64,000 nucleotides of DNA, taken from JAHFTY01 sp964584785 (lineage in GTDB: Bacteria > Acidobacteriota > Terriglobia > 20CM-2-55-15). A model generated the notes under the pieces. That model was given only the letters and a program-made list of their open reading frames with translations. It was not told where the DNA came from and made no database searches. Below, one piece after another: positions 8,746-17,524 of the stretch; positions within the stretch are counted from its first letter, which is position 1; each line of letters opens with the position of its first letter. The stretch covers positions 1-64,000 of the forward strand of contig CAZPBY010000045.1 in NCBI GenBank assembly GCA_964584785.1, in the 5' to 3' direction. Made by a program: the position numbers and the translations under genes.

Positions 8746-9036
8746 ATGGCCGAACCGAAACAAATCACTTTTACGTTTCAGGAAGTAGTTGAGGCATTGC
8801 TAAAAAAGCAGGGCATTCACGAGGGTGTTTGGGCAATTTATATTCGTTTTGGTATAAGCGGGGCGAACATAACAGACATGGCTACGCAATCGAAGGAATC
8901 TTTAAGACCGGCGGCAGTTGTGCCGTTGCTTGAAATCGGCCTTCAACGGTTCGAGGAAGTAACTGGGATTTCAGTTGATGCGGCCGTAGTAAATCCTAGC
9001 CCTAAAGCCGAGTCGCCGAAGCGTCCTAAAAAATAG
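8746..9036 (+). CDS. Small hypothetical protein in the hicAB operon
   Basis: A 96-residue protein with no recognised domain. It is mainly a helix-strand fold (FTFQEVVEALLKKQGIHEG, WAIYIRFGISGANI), with a central AAVVPLLEIGLQRFEE and a lysine/proline-rich end. Similar small proteins occur in soil bacteria by my recollection, always uncharacterised. It starts 5 bp after hicB and is followed by a strong terminator, so it is the last gene of the hicAB transcript. A role connected with the toxin-antitoxin pair is only an inference from position. Confidence 0.7.
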   Translation: MAEPKQITFTFQEVVEALLKKQGIHEGVWAIYIRFGISGANITDMATQSKESLRPAAVVPLLEIGLQRFEEVTGISVDAAVVNPSPKAESPKRPKK

Positions 9037-9051
9037 TTCATCCGCATCGCT

Positions 9052-9094
9052 AAAAAGTGGGAGCCATCGCGAAACTGGATGGTTCCCACTTTTT
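9052..9094 (+). terminator. Strong intrinsic terminator of hicAB operon
   Basis: Arms 9052-9068 (AAAAAGTGGGAGCCATC) and 9078-9094 pair over 17 positions with a single G-T pair and a 9-base loop. The right arm ends in five T residues and the left begins with five A residues, so it could act on both strands. It starts 16 bp after the stop of the small hypothetical gene. Confidence 0.85.
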
Positions 9095-9133
9095 GTTCTG
9101 ACACTGCTGGAACGCTCAAGCATAATAGATTTT

Positions 9134-9215
9134 ATGAATCGCCTGACTACTTCCGACCGCGCACAAGTATCCGCTGCTTGATTGATGGCAATTCCATTCC
9201 CGCAACCGAACGCAT
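9134..9215 (+). pseudogene. Remnant of IS1-like transposase N-terminus
   Basis: ATG 9134 opens MNRLTTSDRAQVSAA and then hits a stop at 9179-9181. The neighbouring frame, from 9178, continues with LIDGNSIPATERI. Joined, they read like the helix-turn-helix start of IS1-like transposases, which begin with MNRL-type sequence and contain an A-L-V-E-G-N-S-I-R-A-T-type motif. Nothing that resembles the catalytic part follows before the next gene at 9399, and the rest of the gap (9216-9398) holds no recognisable coding or repeat structure. I read it as a short decayed relic. The similarity rests on about 28 residues from memory, so it is tentative. Confidence 0.45.
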
Positions 9216-9398
9216 CCGCAAGAGCGAGTCCAAACTAGATCGGCGGGAAATCAAAGGAACCCGCTACAGGTTGTCCCATCTCCAAGGTTCGATACAGATG
9301 TCCGATACTCCGGCCTTTCCCAACTTGTTTGACTGGAAAATGTCCCCACAGTAACGTCACAGAATCCGGCTGAGTGGCAGGACAAGGGGACCTTTTGG

Positions 9399-10463
9399 AT
9401 GTTCAAGAGAATCCAGACCAGCTCTTCAGTCTGGACCGAAAAGGATTTGGCCAGACTCTTACTTCAGGCAAGGACCGCCTACGAAAAAGACGAAATTGAT
9501 AAATGCAACCGCATGCTCGAACTCCTCCTGGCTGCGGACCCGGGCAACAGCGAAGCCCGAGCCCTGAGGGACAAAATTCACGGCACCGTTCCCGCTATTC
9601 TGACGTGGCCCGAAGAGGACGCGGAATACTCGTCTCGCGCTGAAGAACAGAGTGAGCCGGCTCCTGTCGCGACGCCGATAACGCCCGTTGCGGAGCCCCC
9701 AAAATTCCGTTCGGGAGCGACGACCAATTCGCTCAAGACGATTCTGACCATCGCTCTGACGTTGATCGTTGGCATCACGGCAGTCCTCGTTATTCACAGC
9801 CAGCCGCGTGCATCCGCTTTCCCCGGCCCGGAGACGATCGTTACTCCAAAGCGTGCCCCGGTCCCGAAGCCGGTTCCGCCGCCGGTCCCGGTTGCAGCGC
9901 CGGTAGAACAGGTTGCCGTTCCCGTCGTCAGTTCGATTCCTGTCGCGAAAGCCTTGACGCCTTCTGCGACGCCGGTGTCGACCCCGGCCGTCGTGCCGCC
10001 GGCGATGGCTGTCGCGGATAAACCGAAACCGGCCCCCAAGACTAAAAATACCGCACCGGCTTCGGCCGGCACAGGAACCTTATCGGTGAGCTCGCGTTTT
10101 GCCGCGGACATCTATGTGGATGGCAAGTTAGTGGGCTCGACTCCGGCCTCGATCGATCTTCCCGCGGGAACGCAAGCGGTCGAATATCGGCACGGAGACT
10201 TAACGAAAACCGTGAAGCACGTCATCAACGCCGGTCAAACCACGGCCGCGATGATCAACTTCGAAGTAACAGTTCAAATCAACGCAAAACCATGGGCGCA
10301 CGTTTTTGTCGAAGGCGCGGAGAGGCAGGATCTAGGACAGACGCCGCTCAGCGATGTTCGCGTGCCGGTTGGTGCAACGTTGACTTTTGAAAATCCTAAT
10401 TTCACCAAGAAAAACTATCGGGTCACTGGAAAGGAGACGGCGATACAGGTGGTTTTCCCGTGA
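9399..10463 (+). CDS. Single-pass membrane protein with PEGA domain
   Basis: A 354-residue protein. The N-terminal cytoplasmic part (1-110) contains one TPR-like helix pair (YEKDEIDKCNRMLELLLAAD). A transmembrane helix (about 113-133) is followed by a Pro/Ala/Val-rich linker (about 140-220). A C-terminal PEGA-like beta domain contains FAADIYVDGKLVGSTPASID and LPAGTQAVEYRHGD, and a second similar beta unit with VFVEGAERQDLGQTPLSD. PEGA domains are extracytoplasmic beta folds often joined to signalling or wall-binding proteins. The layout resembles the tail of PEGA-containing kinases, but no kinase is present. AAGGGGA precedes ATG 9399. It is 9 bp ahead of the TPR/TonB-C gene and probably co-transcribed with it. 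Confidence 0.72.
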   Translation: MFKRIQTSSSVWTEKDLARLLLQARTAYEKDEIDKCNRMLELLLAADPGNSEARALRDKIHGTVPAILTWPEEDAEYSSRAEEQSEPAPVATPITPVAEPPKFRSGATTNSLKTILTIALTLIVGITAVLVIHSQPRASAFPGPETIVTPKRAPVPKPVPPPVPVAAPVEQVAVPVVSSIPVAKALTPSATPVSTPAVVPPAMAVADKPKPAPKTKNTAPASAGTGTLSVSSRFAADIYVDGKLVGSTPASIDLPAGTQAVEYRHGDLTKTVKHVINAGQTTAAMINFEVTVQINAKPWAHVFVEGAERQDLGQTPLSDVRVPVGATLTFENPNFTKKNYRVTGKETAIQVVFP

Positions 10464-10472
10464 GGAGTTCCA

Positions 10473-11729
10473 ATGTTCCGATACACGCTCGTTGTGCTCC
10501 TGCTCGTTTCCGGGCAGGCGATGGCGACACCCCTTCAACAAGATGACATCAAGGACGCGCTGGCTCATGCCGAAGTGTTGTATTACGAGGCCAGGTTCCA
10601 GGACGCGATCCAGCTGCTGTCACGAATCGACACGGTTCTCAAACCCGACGGCAATCGGCTCTCGGATAAGACCAACGTAAAGTTGCAGCTCGCGCTCGCT
10701 CACATCGGCTTGAACGAGATCACCGATGCGAAACAGTTCCTTCGCGAACTCTACGCCCTCGATCCGGAGCGCCGGCTCGACCCGCTCGAGTTTTCGCCGA
10801 AAGTCATCGCTCTCGCCAATGAGGCGAAAGTGGAAGAGGATCAGAACCGGTGTCAACGAATCTACGCGGACGCCCAAAAACAGCTGGAGTACGGCAACGT
10901 GCCGGCTTTGGTGACGTTCATCAAATCCGAGAAGAAGTCTTGTCCCTCTCTGCAGGGCCTGGAACCCAACGCTGCAGAACTGGTTTACAAAACCGGCCTC
11001 GACGCGTACAAACGCGGCGACTACGTGGGGGCTCGAAAACAGTTTCAAAGCGCGCTGCAGCTTTCGCCGAAACACGAAATGGCTTCTCAGTATATGGAGC
11101 TGGTGGACGGGAAACTGCAGATGGGTGTTGAACGGCTGTTTCTGGATTGGCAGAAGCGCTTTGATGCCCACGAGTTCGATCTCGCCGCCGCCGATTACAA
11201 TCAGCTCAAAGGCCGTGACAATTCAGAGACGGGCGCGTTGGTGAATCAGATCCGTGGGGAGTATACGAACGCGCTATCCGCCCAGATCGATCGATGGAAG
11301 CTGGCCTGTTCGAGTGGTGACTCCGTAAGAATGGGCGTCATCCGCAACTACGTTTCACAGATGCTTCCCGAAGATAATTTTGCAACGGACCTTCAGGCGC
11401 AGATGACGTGCACGGCATCGCCCACCAGTTGCCTGCGCATCGATCATCAATTGGCGATGACTCGACTGACCACTCGCGTGAACCCGGATATCAATCCGGC
11501 ACTTCGATCGACGGCTTTGCGTACCGAGCAACGCGTGAAGGTAGGTGTTCATATTGATCTGAAGGGCAACGTCTCCGTGACCGACGTGCAAGGCTCCAAT
11601 CCGGCGATCAATGAGGCCATCAAGAACGCCGTCCTGCGATGGAGGTTTACGCCAGCTGTCGATGGCAACGGCGCGCGTTGTGTCGATACGGAAATTCCGT
11701 TCGTGATTCACGGCTCGAATCCGCAGTAG
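10473..11729 (+). CDS. Exported TPR protein with TonB C-terminal-like domain
   Basis: A 418-residue protein with a signal peptide (VVLLLVSGQAMA). Helical TPR-like repeats cover about 25-300 (ALAHAEVLYYEARFQDAIQL, GLDAYKRGDYVGARKQFQSA and others). The C-terminal part (about 340-415) matches the TonB C-terminal fold seen in Acidobacteriota proteins: VGVHIDLKGNVSVTDVQGSN, then AVLRWRFTPA. GAGGAG precedes ATG 10473. It follows the PEGA gene by 9 bp. The TonB-like end may contact an outer-membrane partner, but a free-standing TonB role would need an N-terminal anchor, which is absent here. Confidence 0.75.
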   Translation: MFRYTLVVLLLVSGQAMATPLQQDDIKDALAHAEVLYYEARFQDAIQLLSRIDTVLKPDGNRLSDKTNVKLQLALAHIGLNEITDAKQFLRELYALDPERRLDPLEFSPKVIALANEAKVEEDQNRCQRIYADAQKQLEYGNVPALVTFIKSEKKSCPSLQGLEPNAAELVYKTGLDAYKRGDYVGARKQFQSALQLSPKHEMASQYMELVDGKLQMGVERLFLDWQKRFDAHEFDLAAADYNQLKGRDNSETGALVNQIRGEYTNALSAQIDRWKLACSSGDSVRMGVIRNYVSQMLPEDNFATDLQAQMTCTASPTSCLRIDHQLAMTRLTTRVNPDINPALRSTALRTEQRVKVGVHIDLKGNVSVTDVQGSNPAINEAIKNAVLRWRFTPAVDGNGARCVDTEIPFVIHGSNPQ

Positions 11730-11846
11730 CTCCGGCATCAGCCCGTCACGGTCATCACGACTTGCGGCGGGCTTCCATCCGCACGGTAACCTTCCACCAA
11801 CTTCCACGGTATCTACTCTCGTCCAGAAAAATTGCCAACCGTTATG

Positions 11847-11885
11847 GGACGTGCCACGTCCTGTTCTAAAGAACGTGAGGCACCA
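11847..11885 (+). promoter_or_regulatory. Two adjacent palindromes before TPR gene
   Basis: GGACGTGCCACGTCC at 11847-11861 is a perfect 7-base dyad about one central base. GTTCTAAAGAAC at 11863-11874 is a second dyad. In RNA, GTGCC at 11851-11855 can also pair with GGCAC at 11879-11883, enclosing the GTTCT/AGAAC stem and covering the GAGG of the ribosome-binding site just before ATG 11885. It could be an operator or a translation-control hairpin. The rest of the gap from 11730 shows no other structure that I trust. Confidence 0.3.
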
Positions 11886-12943
11886 TGCGCATTTTTTTAT
11901 TGCTGTTACAAGTGTCGCTTTCCACACCGAGTGTGCTCGACCAGTTGTGGCTTCAAGGAAGGCATCAGCTGAGCCAGGGACAGTACGTCGAGGCAAGTCA
12001 AACACTGCGAGCGGCCGTGCATGAAGCGGAGAGTTCGGGTGCAAATCCGACCTCGCTCGGTGTGGTGCTGAACGACCTCGCGGAGACCTGCCGTCGTTTG
12101 GGGAACTATTCCGAGGCGGAAACTCTGTACGATCGGGCCATCGAAATCCTGAAGGGGCAGCCCGAGGTATCCGCTGAGCTCGTACTGGTGCTGGGAAATC
12201 AGGGCACCATGTATCGCGAAACCGGACAGGGATTGCGTTCTGCCGCAGCGTTCGAACGATCATTGGCCATCGCCAAAAAGGCGCATCTCGATCGGGAACC
12301 CATCATTGGCGCGATTCTGAATGGTCTGGCCGCGGCCATGATTTCATCCCAAGGAGATCTGAAAAAGGCGGAACGGTTGCTAGAGCAATCCCTGCGGATT
12401 CGCGAAACGGCTCTGGGACCGGAGCATCTCGACGTCAGCGAAACGCTCAACAATCTGGGCACGGTCTTGTATCAGCGCAAGGACTACACGAGAGCAGAGA
12501 CGGCTCTGGAGCGTGCGTTGGCGATCACGGAAAAGCATCTCGGCAGTGATCATCCCGACGTTGCCGTGACACTCAGCAACCTCGGCATCCTCCATATCGA
12601 CAGGCAGGAATATGACGCAGCCGAGAAGGCATTCCGGAGAGCCCTGGAGATTCGTGAGGCCCGGCTGCCTGCCGATCATCCGGCTATCGCCACGAGCCTT
12701 CTGAATCTGGCCCGGGTGCTGATGAATGAAAACCGGAGTGAAGAGGCGCAGTCGATGCTTCAGCGAGCAGTCGCGATCCGCAATCAGAGACCGCGCGATG
12801 CCGATCCGGAAGCCGTTCTCATGCTGGAGCAGTACGCGGCGGCCTTGCGGCTGAACGGCTACGGCTCGGATGCCGCCGCGGTCGAAATCCGCGCGAAACG
12901 AATGCGCGCGGAGCTGAAATACGTCGTGCGGGCGTTGAAGTAG
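11885..12943 (+). CDS. Exported TPR-repeat protein (TPR_12 type)
   Basis: A 352-residue protein with a short hydrophobic N-terminus (MRIFLLLLQVSLS), probably a signal peptide. It then has about seven tandem TPRs of the 42-residue kinesin-light-chain-like kind, recognisable by repeated HPDVAVTLSNLGILHIDRQE and YDAAEKAFRRALEIREARLP-like units. Such repeats form a right-handed superhelix for protein binding. It stands alone on the plus strand, converging on the amidohydrolase at 12983, with 155 bp of upstream DNA containing two palindromes. The specific partner is unknown. Confidence 0.75.
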   Translation: MRIFLLLLQVSLSTPSVLDQLWLQGRHQLSQGQYVEASQTLRAAVHEAESSGANPTSLGVVLNDLAETCRRLGNYSEAETLYDRAIEILKGQPEVSAELVLVLGNQGTMYRETGQGLRSAAAFERSLAIAKKAHLDREPIIGAILNGLAAAMISSQGDLKKAERLLEQSLRIRETALGPEHLDVSETLNNLGTVLYQRKDYTRAETALERALAITEKHLGSDHPDVAVTLSNLGILHIDRQEYDAAEKAFRRALEIREARLPADHPAIATSLLNLARVLMNENRSEEAQSMLQRAVAIRNQRPRDADPEAVLMLEQYAAALRLNGYGSDAAAVEIRAKRMRAELKYVVRALK

Positions 12944-12982
12944 TCGATGTGAACGTGCTGACGAACTGACGAATCCGCGGTC

Positions 12983-14308
12983 TTATCTCGAACTGCGGCC
13001 CACCCATTCGGCGCTCAGCTTTGCGCGATCCACCTGCTGGCCGCGCAGATACACGCGGGAGATTTTTCGCGTATTCGTAATGCTCTCCAGCGGATTCGCG
13101 TCCAGCACGATGAAACTTGCCGCTTTCGTATTGGCGATCGTTCCGTGATCCGTCAAACGCAGGATCTGCGCCGAGTTCCGCGTGGCGTCGGTAATCGCCT
13201 GCGACGGCGTCAGCCCCGTGGAGACCATATCCGCAAGCTCCTGATGCGCGGTGTAGCCGGTGCCGGCGCCGTCTTCACCAAAACCAATGAGCATTCCGGC
13301 ATCCGTCAGTCTCTTCAAGTTTCGCGCTTGAATGCCAAACGCATCCTGCGTGCGCTTGAGCTGCTCCGGCGTACGCCGGGAATCCGCGTCGTTCATTCGC
13401 GCGAGTTCCGAGGCGATGACGGTGTCCGCGAGCCACGCGTTATCTTCGACCACACCGCGATCCGGAAGATTGGGGATGAGGAAAACGTTGCGCCGGGCTT
13501 TGACCATTTGAATGAACTCGTCATCGACATCCTTGTCCCTGACGCTATGCATGAATCCGTCGATGCCGGATCGCAGCAGTTCCTTCGCATCCGACAGCGC
13601 AAAGATGTGAGCCACGACGCGAAGGTTGTTTTTGTGTCCTTCATCAATGATGTGACGGTAGATCTCCGGTGGCAGGATTTTGACGGTGCCGCCCCGGTCG
13701 TCCACCCAGATCTTCACGAAATCGACTTTCTTTGCGGCGAGTTCTCTCACAGCTTTCCGCGCTTCCGCTTCATTCGTGACGCCGTAAGGAACGTCGACGC
13801 GCGTACCTTGCGGACCGCCTTTCGGCAATGCCATGCCAAGGCCCGCTGTCCGCAGCAGCGCCGCTCCCGGAATGGGGTTCGCGCGAAGTTCATACGCGAC
13901 TTCGCCTTTGTCGATTCCCATGCTGGCAATGGCAGCGACGCCGTAATAACCGTATCGCTGCAACGCTTCGATCATGTTTTCACGCGAATACACCTCCGGC
14001 GGGTTCGCAATCTTGAAGGTGCTCCAACCGGGATGCGTGTGGACGTTGATCAACGCCGGCATCACTGTCTTGCCGGACAGGTCGACGCGGGCCGCGCCCG
14101 CCGGCGCCTGGACCTGACCACGCCGTCCGACTGCGGTGAATCTTCCATTCTGAACGACAAAAGCGGAATTCTCGATCGGCGCGGTTCCATCGCCCACAAT
14201 CAGACGCGCCCCTTCAAAAACGGTCGCGCCCGGCTGTTGTTGCCCGCCTGCGGTTCCAATGGTTAACGCGATCGCGATAAACAATATCGCCAACGTCTTG
14301 GATTTCAT
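12983..14308 (-). CDS. Exported amidohydrolase (imidazolonepropionase-like)
   Basis: A 441-residue member of the amidohydrolase superfamily with a signal peptide (about 1-22). The composite beta domain (FEGARLIVGDGTAPIENSAF) precedes the metal-binding HTH at 90-92 in LINVHTHPGW. Later ligand regions are VVAHIFA, GFMHSV and GFGEDGAG, and the C-terminal beta segment ends near VYLRGQQVDRAK. Secreted members of this subgroup act on small cyclic or peptide-like amides, but the substrate is not predictable here. CCGGAGGA lies before ATG 14308. It diverges from the amidase gene at 14421. The usual G-T-D-A-G-like motif is GEDGAG here, which keeps the acidic residue. Confidence 0.85.
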   Translation of the reverse strand: MKSKTLAILFIAIALTIGTAGGQQQPGATVFEGARLIVGDGTAPIENSAFVVQNGRFTAVGRRGQVQAPAGAARVDLSGKTVMPALINVHTHPGWSTFKIANPPEVYSRENMIEALQRYGYYGVAAIASMGIDKGEVAYELRANPIPGAALLRTAGLGMALPKGGPQGTRVDVPYGVTNEAEARKAVRELAAKKVDFVKIWVDDRGGTVKILPPEIYRHIIDEGHKNNLRVVAHIFALSDAKELLRSGIDGFMHSVRDKDVDDEFIQMVKARRNVFLIPNLPDRGVVEDNAWLADTVIASELARMNDADSRRTPEQLKRTQDAFGIQARNLKRLTDAGMLIGFGEDGAGTGYTAHQELADMVSTGLTPSQAITDATRNSAQILRLTDHGTIANTKAASFIVLDANPLESITNTRKISRVYLRGQQVDRAKLSAEWVGRSSR

Positions 14309-14420
14309 GAGGAATTCCTCCGGAGGCTTGCATCATATTGCGCATTGCGAGCAAAATCAGTCACAAATTCAACACAAAGAAACAGACCTTAACTTTTCGC
14401 GCAATGGAGGAACCCAAATC

Positions 14421-15845
14421 ATGCACGAGGATCTCTGTTTCCAAACCGTAAGCGAACTGTCCAGGCAGATCGCGTCCAAGAAACTGTCGCCGGTTGAACT
14501 GACGAAGGCATATATCGAGCGATCGGAGGAATTGAATCCGAAGCTGGCCGTGGTTCTCACGCTGACCCGGGAACACGCGATGCAGCGCGCGGCCGTGGCG
14601 GAGCAGGAAGTGCGGAGCGGGAAGCTGCGGGGGGCGCTTCACGGCATTCCGTACGGTGTGAAGGACCTGTTGGACACGAAAGATATCCGCACCACGGGCG
14701 GCTCGTCGATCTACAAGGATCGCGTTCCCGACCGCAATGCTACGGTTATCGAGAAGTTGAACAATGCCGGCGGCATACTCATTCAAAAGCTCGCGATGTC
14801 CGAATTCGCCAGCGGCGGGCACAACGAGATGCTGGCGCCCGTGCCGCACAATCCGTGGAGGCTCGATCGATCGCCAGCCGGATCGTCCAGCGGGCCCGGC
14901 GCATCCACGGCCGCCGCGCTGAATGGATTTTCTATGGGTTCCGAGACCGGCGGTTCCATCATGGGTCCTTCGGGAGCGAATGGCGTCAGCGGCATCCGTC
15001 CCACGTACAGCCGGGTCAGCCGATACGGCGTTATGACTCTCGCCTGGAGTCTGGACAAGATCGGGACGCTGGCTCGTTCGATCATCGACGTCGGAATCGT
15101 TCTCGAGGCTGTCGCCGGCCACGATCCGAAAGATCAAACGTCCAGTCCAACGTCGGCGTTCAAGTTTCGGCCGGATCCGGGCCGGGTCGCCGGCCGCAAA
15201 CTCGGAATCATTCGATCCGAGTTCGATGCCGTTCCGCCGGAGAACCGCGCCATTTTCGCGAAAGCGCTCGATGTGCTGAAGCAGGCGGGATTCGTTCTCG
15301 AGGACGTCACGCTGCCCGATCTGCCATACGGTTTGATTCAAGCGGAAAGCAGCCGAACGGAAGGCGGAAGTTACTACAAGAACCTTTTCAACAATAAGAC
15401 CATCATTCAGTATTCCGATCCCGTCAAACGCGCCGACTGGATGGCCGCCAGCATGATGCCGGCGTCCGATTACCTCCAGGTGCAACGCATTCGGGCCTTG
15501 ATCCGCATCAAGGCTGATGAAGTCGCCGCCAAATATTCCGCCTTGCTGGCTCCAACCAACGAGCGGGGCTCCGGTCCGATCGAACGGCCGGTTCGAACAC
15601 GAGCCGCGGATGCGCCGTCGCCTGAGACTGTTTCGGTGGCGAAGCTCAACACGATGGGTAATCTTGCCGGACTGCCGGGGATATCGATCCCGTGTGGTTT
15701 CGACGCTGACACCATGCCGCTCGGTCTGCACATCGCCGGTAAAGCCTGGGACGAACAGTCATTGTTCGACGTTGGAATGGTCTTTCAGAAAGAAACGGAC
15801 TTTCATCGCCGCCGACCGGCAATGACGCCCGGGTCGAGCGAATAA
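14421..15845 (+). CDS. Amidase-signature family hydrolase
   Basis: A 474-residue amidase with the Ser-cisSer-Lys triad: Lys81 in GIPYGVKDLLD, the serine cluster 155-157 in SPAGSSSGPGAS, and nucleophile Ser179 in GSETGGSIMGPSG. Cytoplasmic as predicted, since ATG 14421 after TGGAGGAA begins directly with the family sequence (LCFQTVSELSRQIASKKLSP). Reading could extend upstream to 14259, but that would have no ribosome-binding site and would overlap the divergent amidohydrolase. It is first of three plus-strand genes that also encode a small Tat-signal protein and an amidohydrolase. Closest in style to the Acidobacteriota amidases rather than to GatA. Substrate unknown. Confidence 0.9.
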   Translation: MHEDLCFQTVSELSRQIASKKLSPVELTKAYIERSEELNPKLAVVLTLTREHAMQRAAVAEQEVRSGKLRGALHGIPYGVKDLLDTKDIRTTGGSSIYKDRVPDRNATVIEKLNNAGGILIQKLAMSEFASGGHNEMLAPVPHNPWRLDRSPAGSSSGPGASTAAALNGFSMGSETGGSIMGPSGANGVSGIRPTYSRVSRYGVMTLAWSLDKIGTLARSIIDVGIVLEAVAGHDPKDQTSSPTSAFKFRPDPGRVAGRKLGIIRSEFDAVPPENRAIFAKALDVLKQAGFVLEDVTLPDLPYGLIQAESSRTEGGSYYKNLFNNKTIIQYSDPVKRADWMAASMMPASDYLQVQRIRALIRIKADEVAAKYSALLAPTNERGSGPIERPVRTRAADAPSPETVSVAKLNTMGNLAGLPGISIPCGFDADTMPLGLHIAGKAWDEQSLFDVGMVFQKETDFHRRRPAMTPGSSE

Positions 15846-15861
15846 AGAAATCGGAGGAACG

Positions 15862-16167
15862 ATGAAAACATCAAGACGTCAATTTGGAAAAATGCTCGGC
15901 GTGTCCCTGGTTGCGCCCGCCGTCGTACCCGAGATCGGGTTGTCTTACATCGAACGCGCCGAACTCGAAGTGGAACAAACCGGCGAGGTGTCTGCCGAAC
16001 TGACACTGGCGCTGCTCGATGCGCAGGGAGCCCGGGGAATCTTTACGGAAGCCGAACACTTTGAGGAGTTGAGACGGTCGCTGGCGCGCAAGATTCGCGA
16101 TCACAAAATTATTCGCGAATTCCCGGTTCCGGCCGATATCGAGCCGCTGCTCGCGTTCCGCCGTTAA
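15862..16167 (+). CDS. Small protein with Tat signal
   Basis: A 101-residue protein beginning MKTSRRQFGKMLGVSLVAPA, a classic twin-arginine signal (SRRQFxK) for folded export. The remaining ~75 residues are mostly helical and charged (GIFTEAEHFEELRRSLARKI), with no cofactor motif that I can see. CGGAGG precedes ATG 15862. The gene sits 16 bp after the amidase stop and 13 bp before the lipoprotein amidohydrolase. It may be a small accessory or maturation partner of one of them; this is an inference from position. Confidence 0.7.
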   Translation: MKTSRRQFGKMLGVSLVAPAVVPEIGLSYIERAELEVEQTGEVSAELTLALLDAQGARGIFTEAEHFEELRRSLARKIRDHKIIREFPVPADIEPLLAFRR

Positions 16168-16180
16168 TAGCCGGCTGTTC

Positions 16181-17524
16181 ATGAAGATCACGCGTGTTCT
16201 CGCTCTTGTGTTCCCGGTGATTTCGTTATCGATCGTTGTTGGATGCGGACGGCTTTTGCCGGATTCGACAAACATCGATGCCGGAATCGCCGCGGAGATC
16301 AATCAGACTCGCATTGTCGACAATCATGCGCATCCGGTGCGTGTCACATCGAAAGACGAGAAGCCGGATCGGGAATTCGACGCGCTGCCGGTCGACAATA
16401 TGGAACCCTCGTCTGTGCCGCTTCAGTTGCGGCCGACCGATCCCGGCGTTGTCGCGGCCTGGCAGGCGTTGTGGAATTACCCTTACGCGGACGCTTCACC
16501 ACAGCACATCAGCGAATGGCGATCGCACAAACAACGGATCATGGAGCAGAAGGGCAGTGCCTATCCCGGCTGGATCCTCGACCGCGCCGGCGTGGACGTG
16601 ATGATCGCAAATCGAGTGGCGATGGGAAACAGCATTGAGCCTCCGCGTTTTCGATGGGTGCCCTATGCCGACACTCTCATGTTCCCATTGGACAATTCTC
16701 ATCTCGCACAAAAGAATTCCGATCGAAAGGCATTTTTCGCACTCGAGGCCGTCGTACTGCAACGGTTCCTCAGGGAAGCAAAAATCGAAACGTTGCCGAA
16801 GACTCTGGGCGAATATCTGAGTGTCGTCGTGACTCCGACGCTCGAACGTCACAAACAAGGCGGAGCGATTGGCGAGAAGTTCGAGGCGGCATACCTGAGA
16901 TCTCTTTCGTTCGACAAGGTCGAGCGGGCGGATGCAGACCGCATCTACGCGAGCTTCCTTGGAAAAGCGCCGCCTGCCGACGAAGAATACAAGCGGCTTC
17001 AGGATTTCCTGTTTCGCTTCATCGCCGCCGAATGCGGACGTCTGGGGCTGGCGGTTCACATCCATACGATGGCCGGAGCCGGCGGTTACTTTGATGTGTC
17101 GGGCGCGAGTCCGTTGGGATTGGAACCCTTGTTTAACGATCCGGAATTGCGCAAGACGAATTTCGTTATGGTCCACGGCGGCTGGCCCTTCATCAAAGAA
17201 ATCGCCGCGATGCTGACCAAACCGAACGCGTATCTGGATTATTCAGCGCAATCCCTGCTCTTCGCTCCGGCAACCCTGGCGCAATCCATAAGGGAGTGGC
17301 TCGAGCTTGTGCCCGAGAAAGTGATGTTCGGAACGGATGCGTATCCGTACAGCGATGAAATCGGCTGGGAAGAGTCCGCCTGGCTTGGCGCCAAACGCGG
17401 CCGCGAGGCGCTGGCCCGCGCCCTGACGTCGATGATGCGCGATGGAGAAATCTCACGCGACCGTGCCGGTGAACTCGCACGCATGGTCCTCCGCGACAAC
17501 GCCACGGCTCTCTATGGATTTTGA
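16181..17524 (+). CDS. Lipoprotein amidohydrolase_2 (TIM barrel)
   Basis: A 447-residue protein with a lipoprotein signal (SIVVGCGR, lipid-accepting Cys about residue 22). It has an amidohydrolase_2/TIM-barrel domain: N-terminal metal motif DNHAHPVRV (about 47-55), AVHIHTMAGAGG, FVMVHGGWPF and the C-terminal MFGTDAYPYSDE with a conserved Asp. These are hallmarks of metal-dependent decarboxylases and hydrolases. It is the last gene of the amidase operon. The ribosome-binding site is weak (tgttc region before ATG 16181). The reaction is not predicted. Confidence 0.8.
   Translation: MKITRVLALVFPVISLSIVVGCGRLLPDSTNIDAGIAAEINQTRIVDNHAHPVRVTSKDEKPDREFDALPVDNMEPSSVPLQLRPTDPGVVAAWQALWNYPYADASPQHISEWRSHKQRIMEQKGSAYPGWILDRAGVDVMIANRVAMGNSIEPPRFRWVPYADTLMFPLDNSHLAQKNSDRKAFFALEAVVLQRFLREAKIETLPKTLGEYLSVVVTPTLERHKQGGAIGEKFEAAYLRSLSFDKVERADADRIYASFLGKAPPADEEYKRLQDFLFRFIAAECGRLGLAVHIHTMAGAGGYFDVSGASPLGLEPLFNDPELRKTNFVMVHGGWPFIKEIAAMLTKPNAYLDYSAQSLLFAPATLAQSIREWLELVPEKVMFGTDAYPYSDEIGWEESAWLGAKRGREALARALTSMMRDGEISRDRAGELARMVLRDNATALYGF

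Noticed and set aside
9079..9354. 91-codon frame after the hicAB terminator
   Set aside because: It begins inside the terminator stem and is only explained in part by the transposase relic; no family over its full length.
11740..11773. Weak AGCCCG/CGGGCT hairpin as another family 2 element
   Set aside because: Only six paired bases and no match to the element core beyond that.
13145..14266. Plus-strand open frame of 373 codons
   Set aside because: Antisense to the well-supported amidohydrolase; low-complexity shadow with no domain.
14361..15731. Minus-strand open frame of 456 codons
   Set aside because: Antisense to the amidase with intact catalytic triad.
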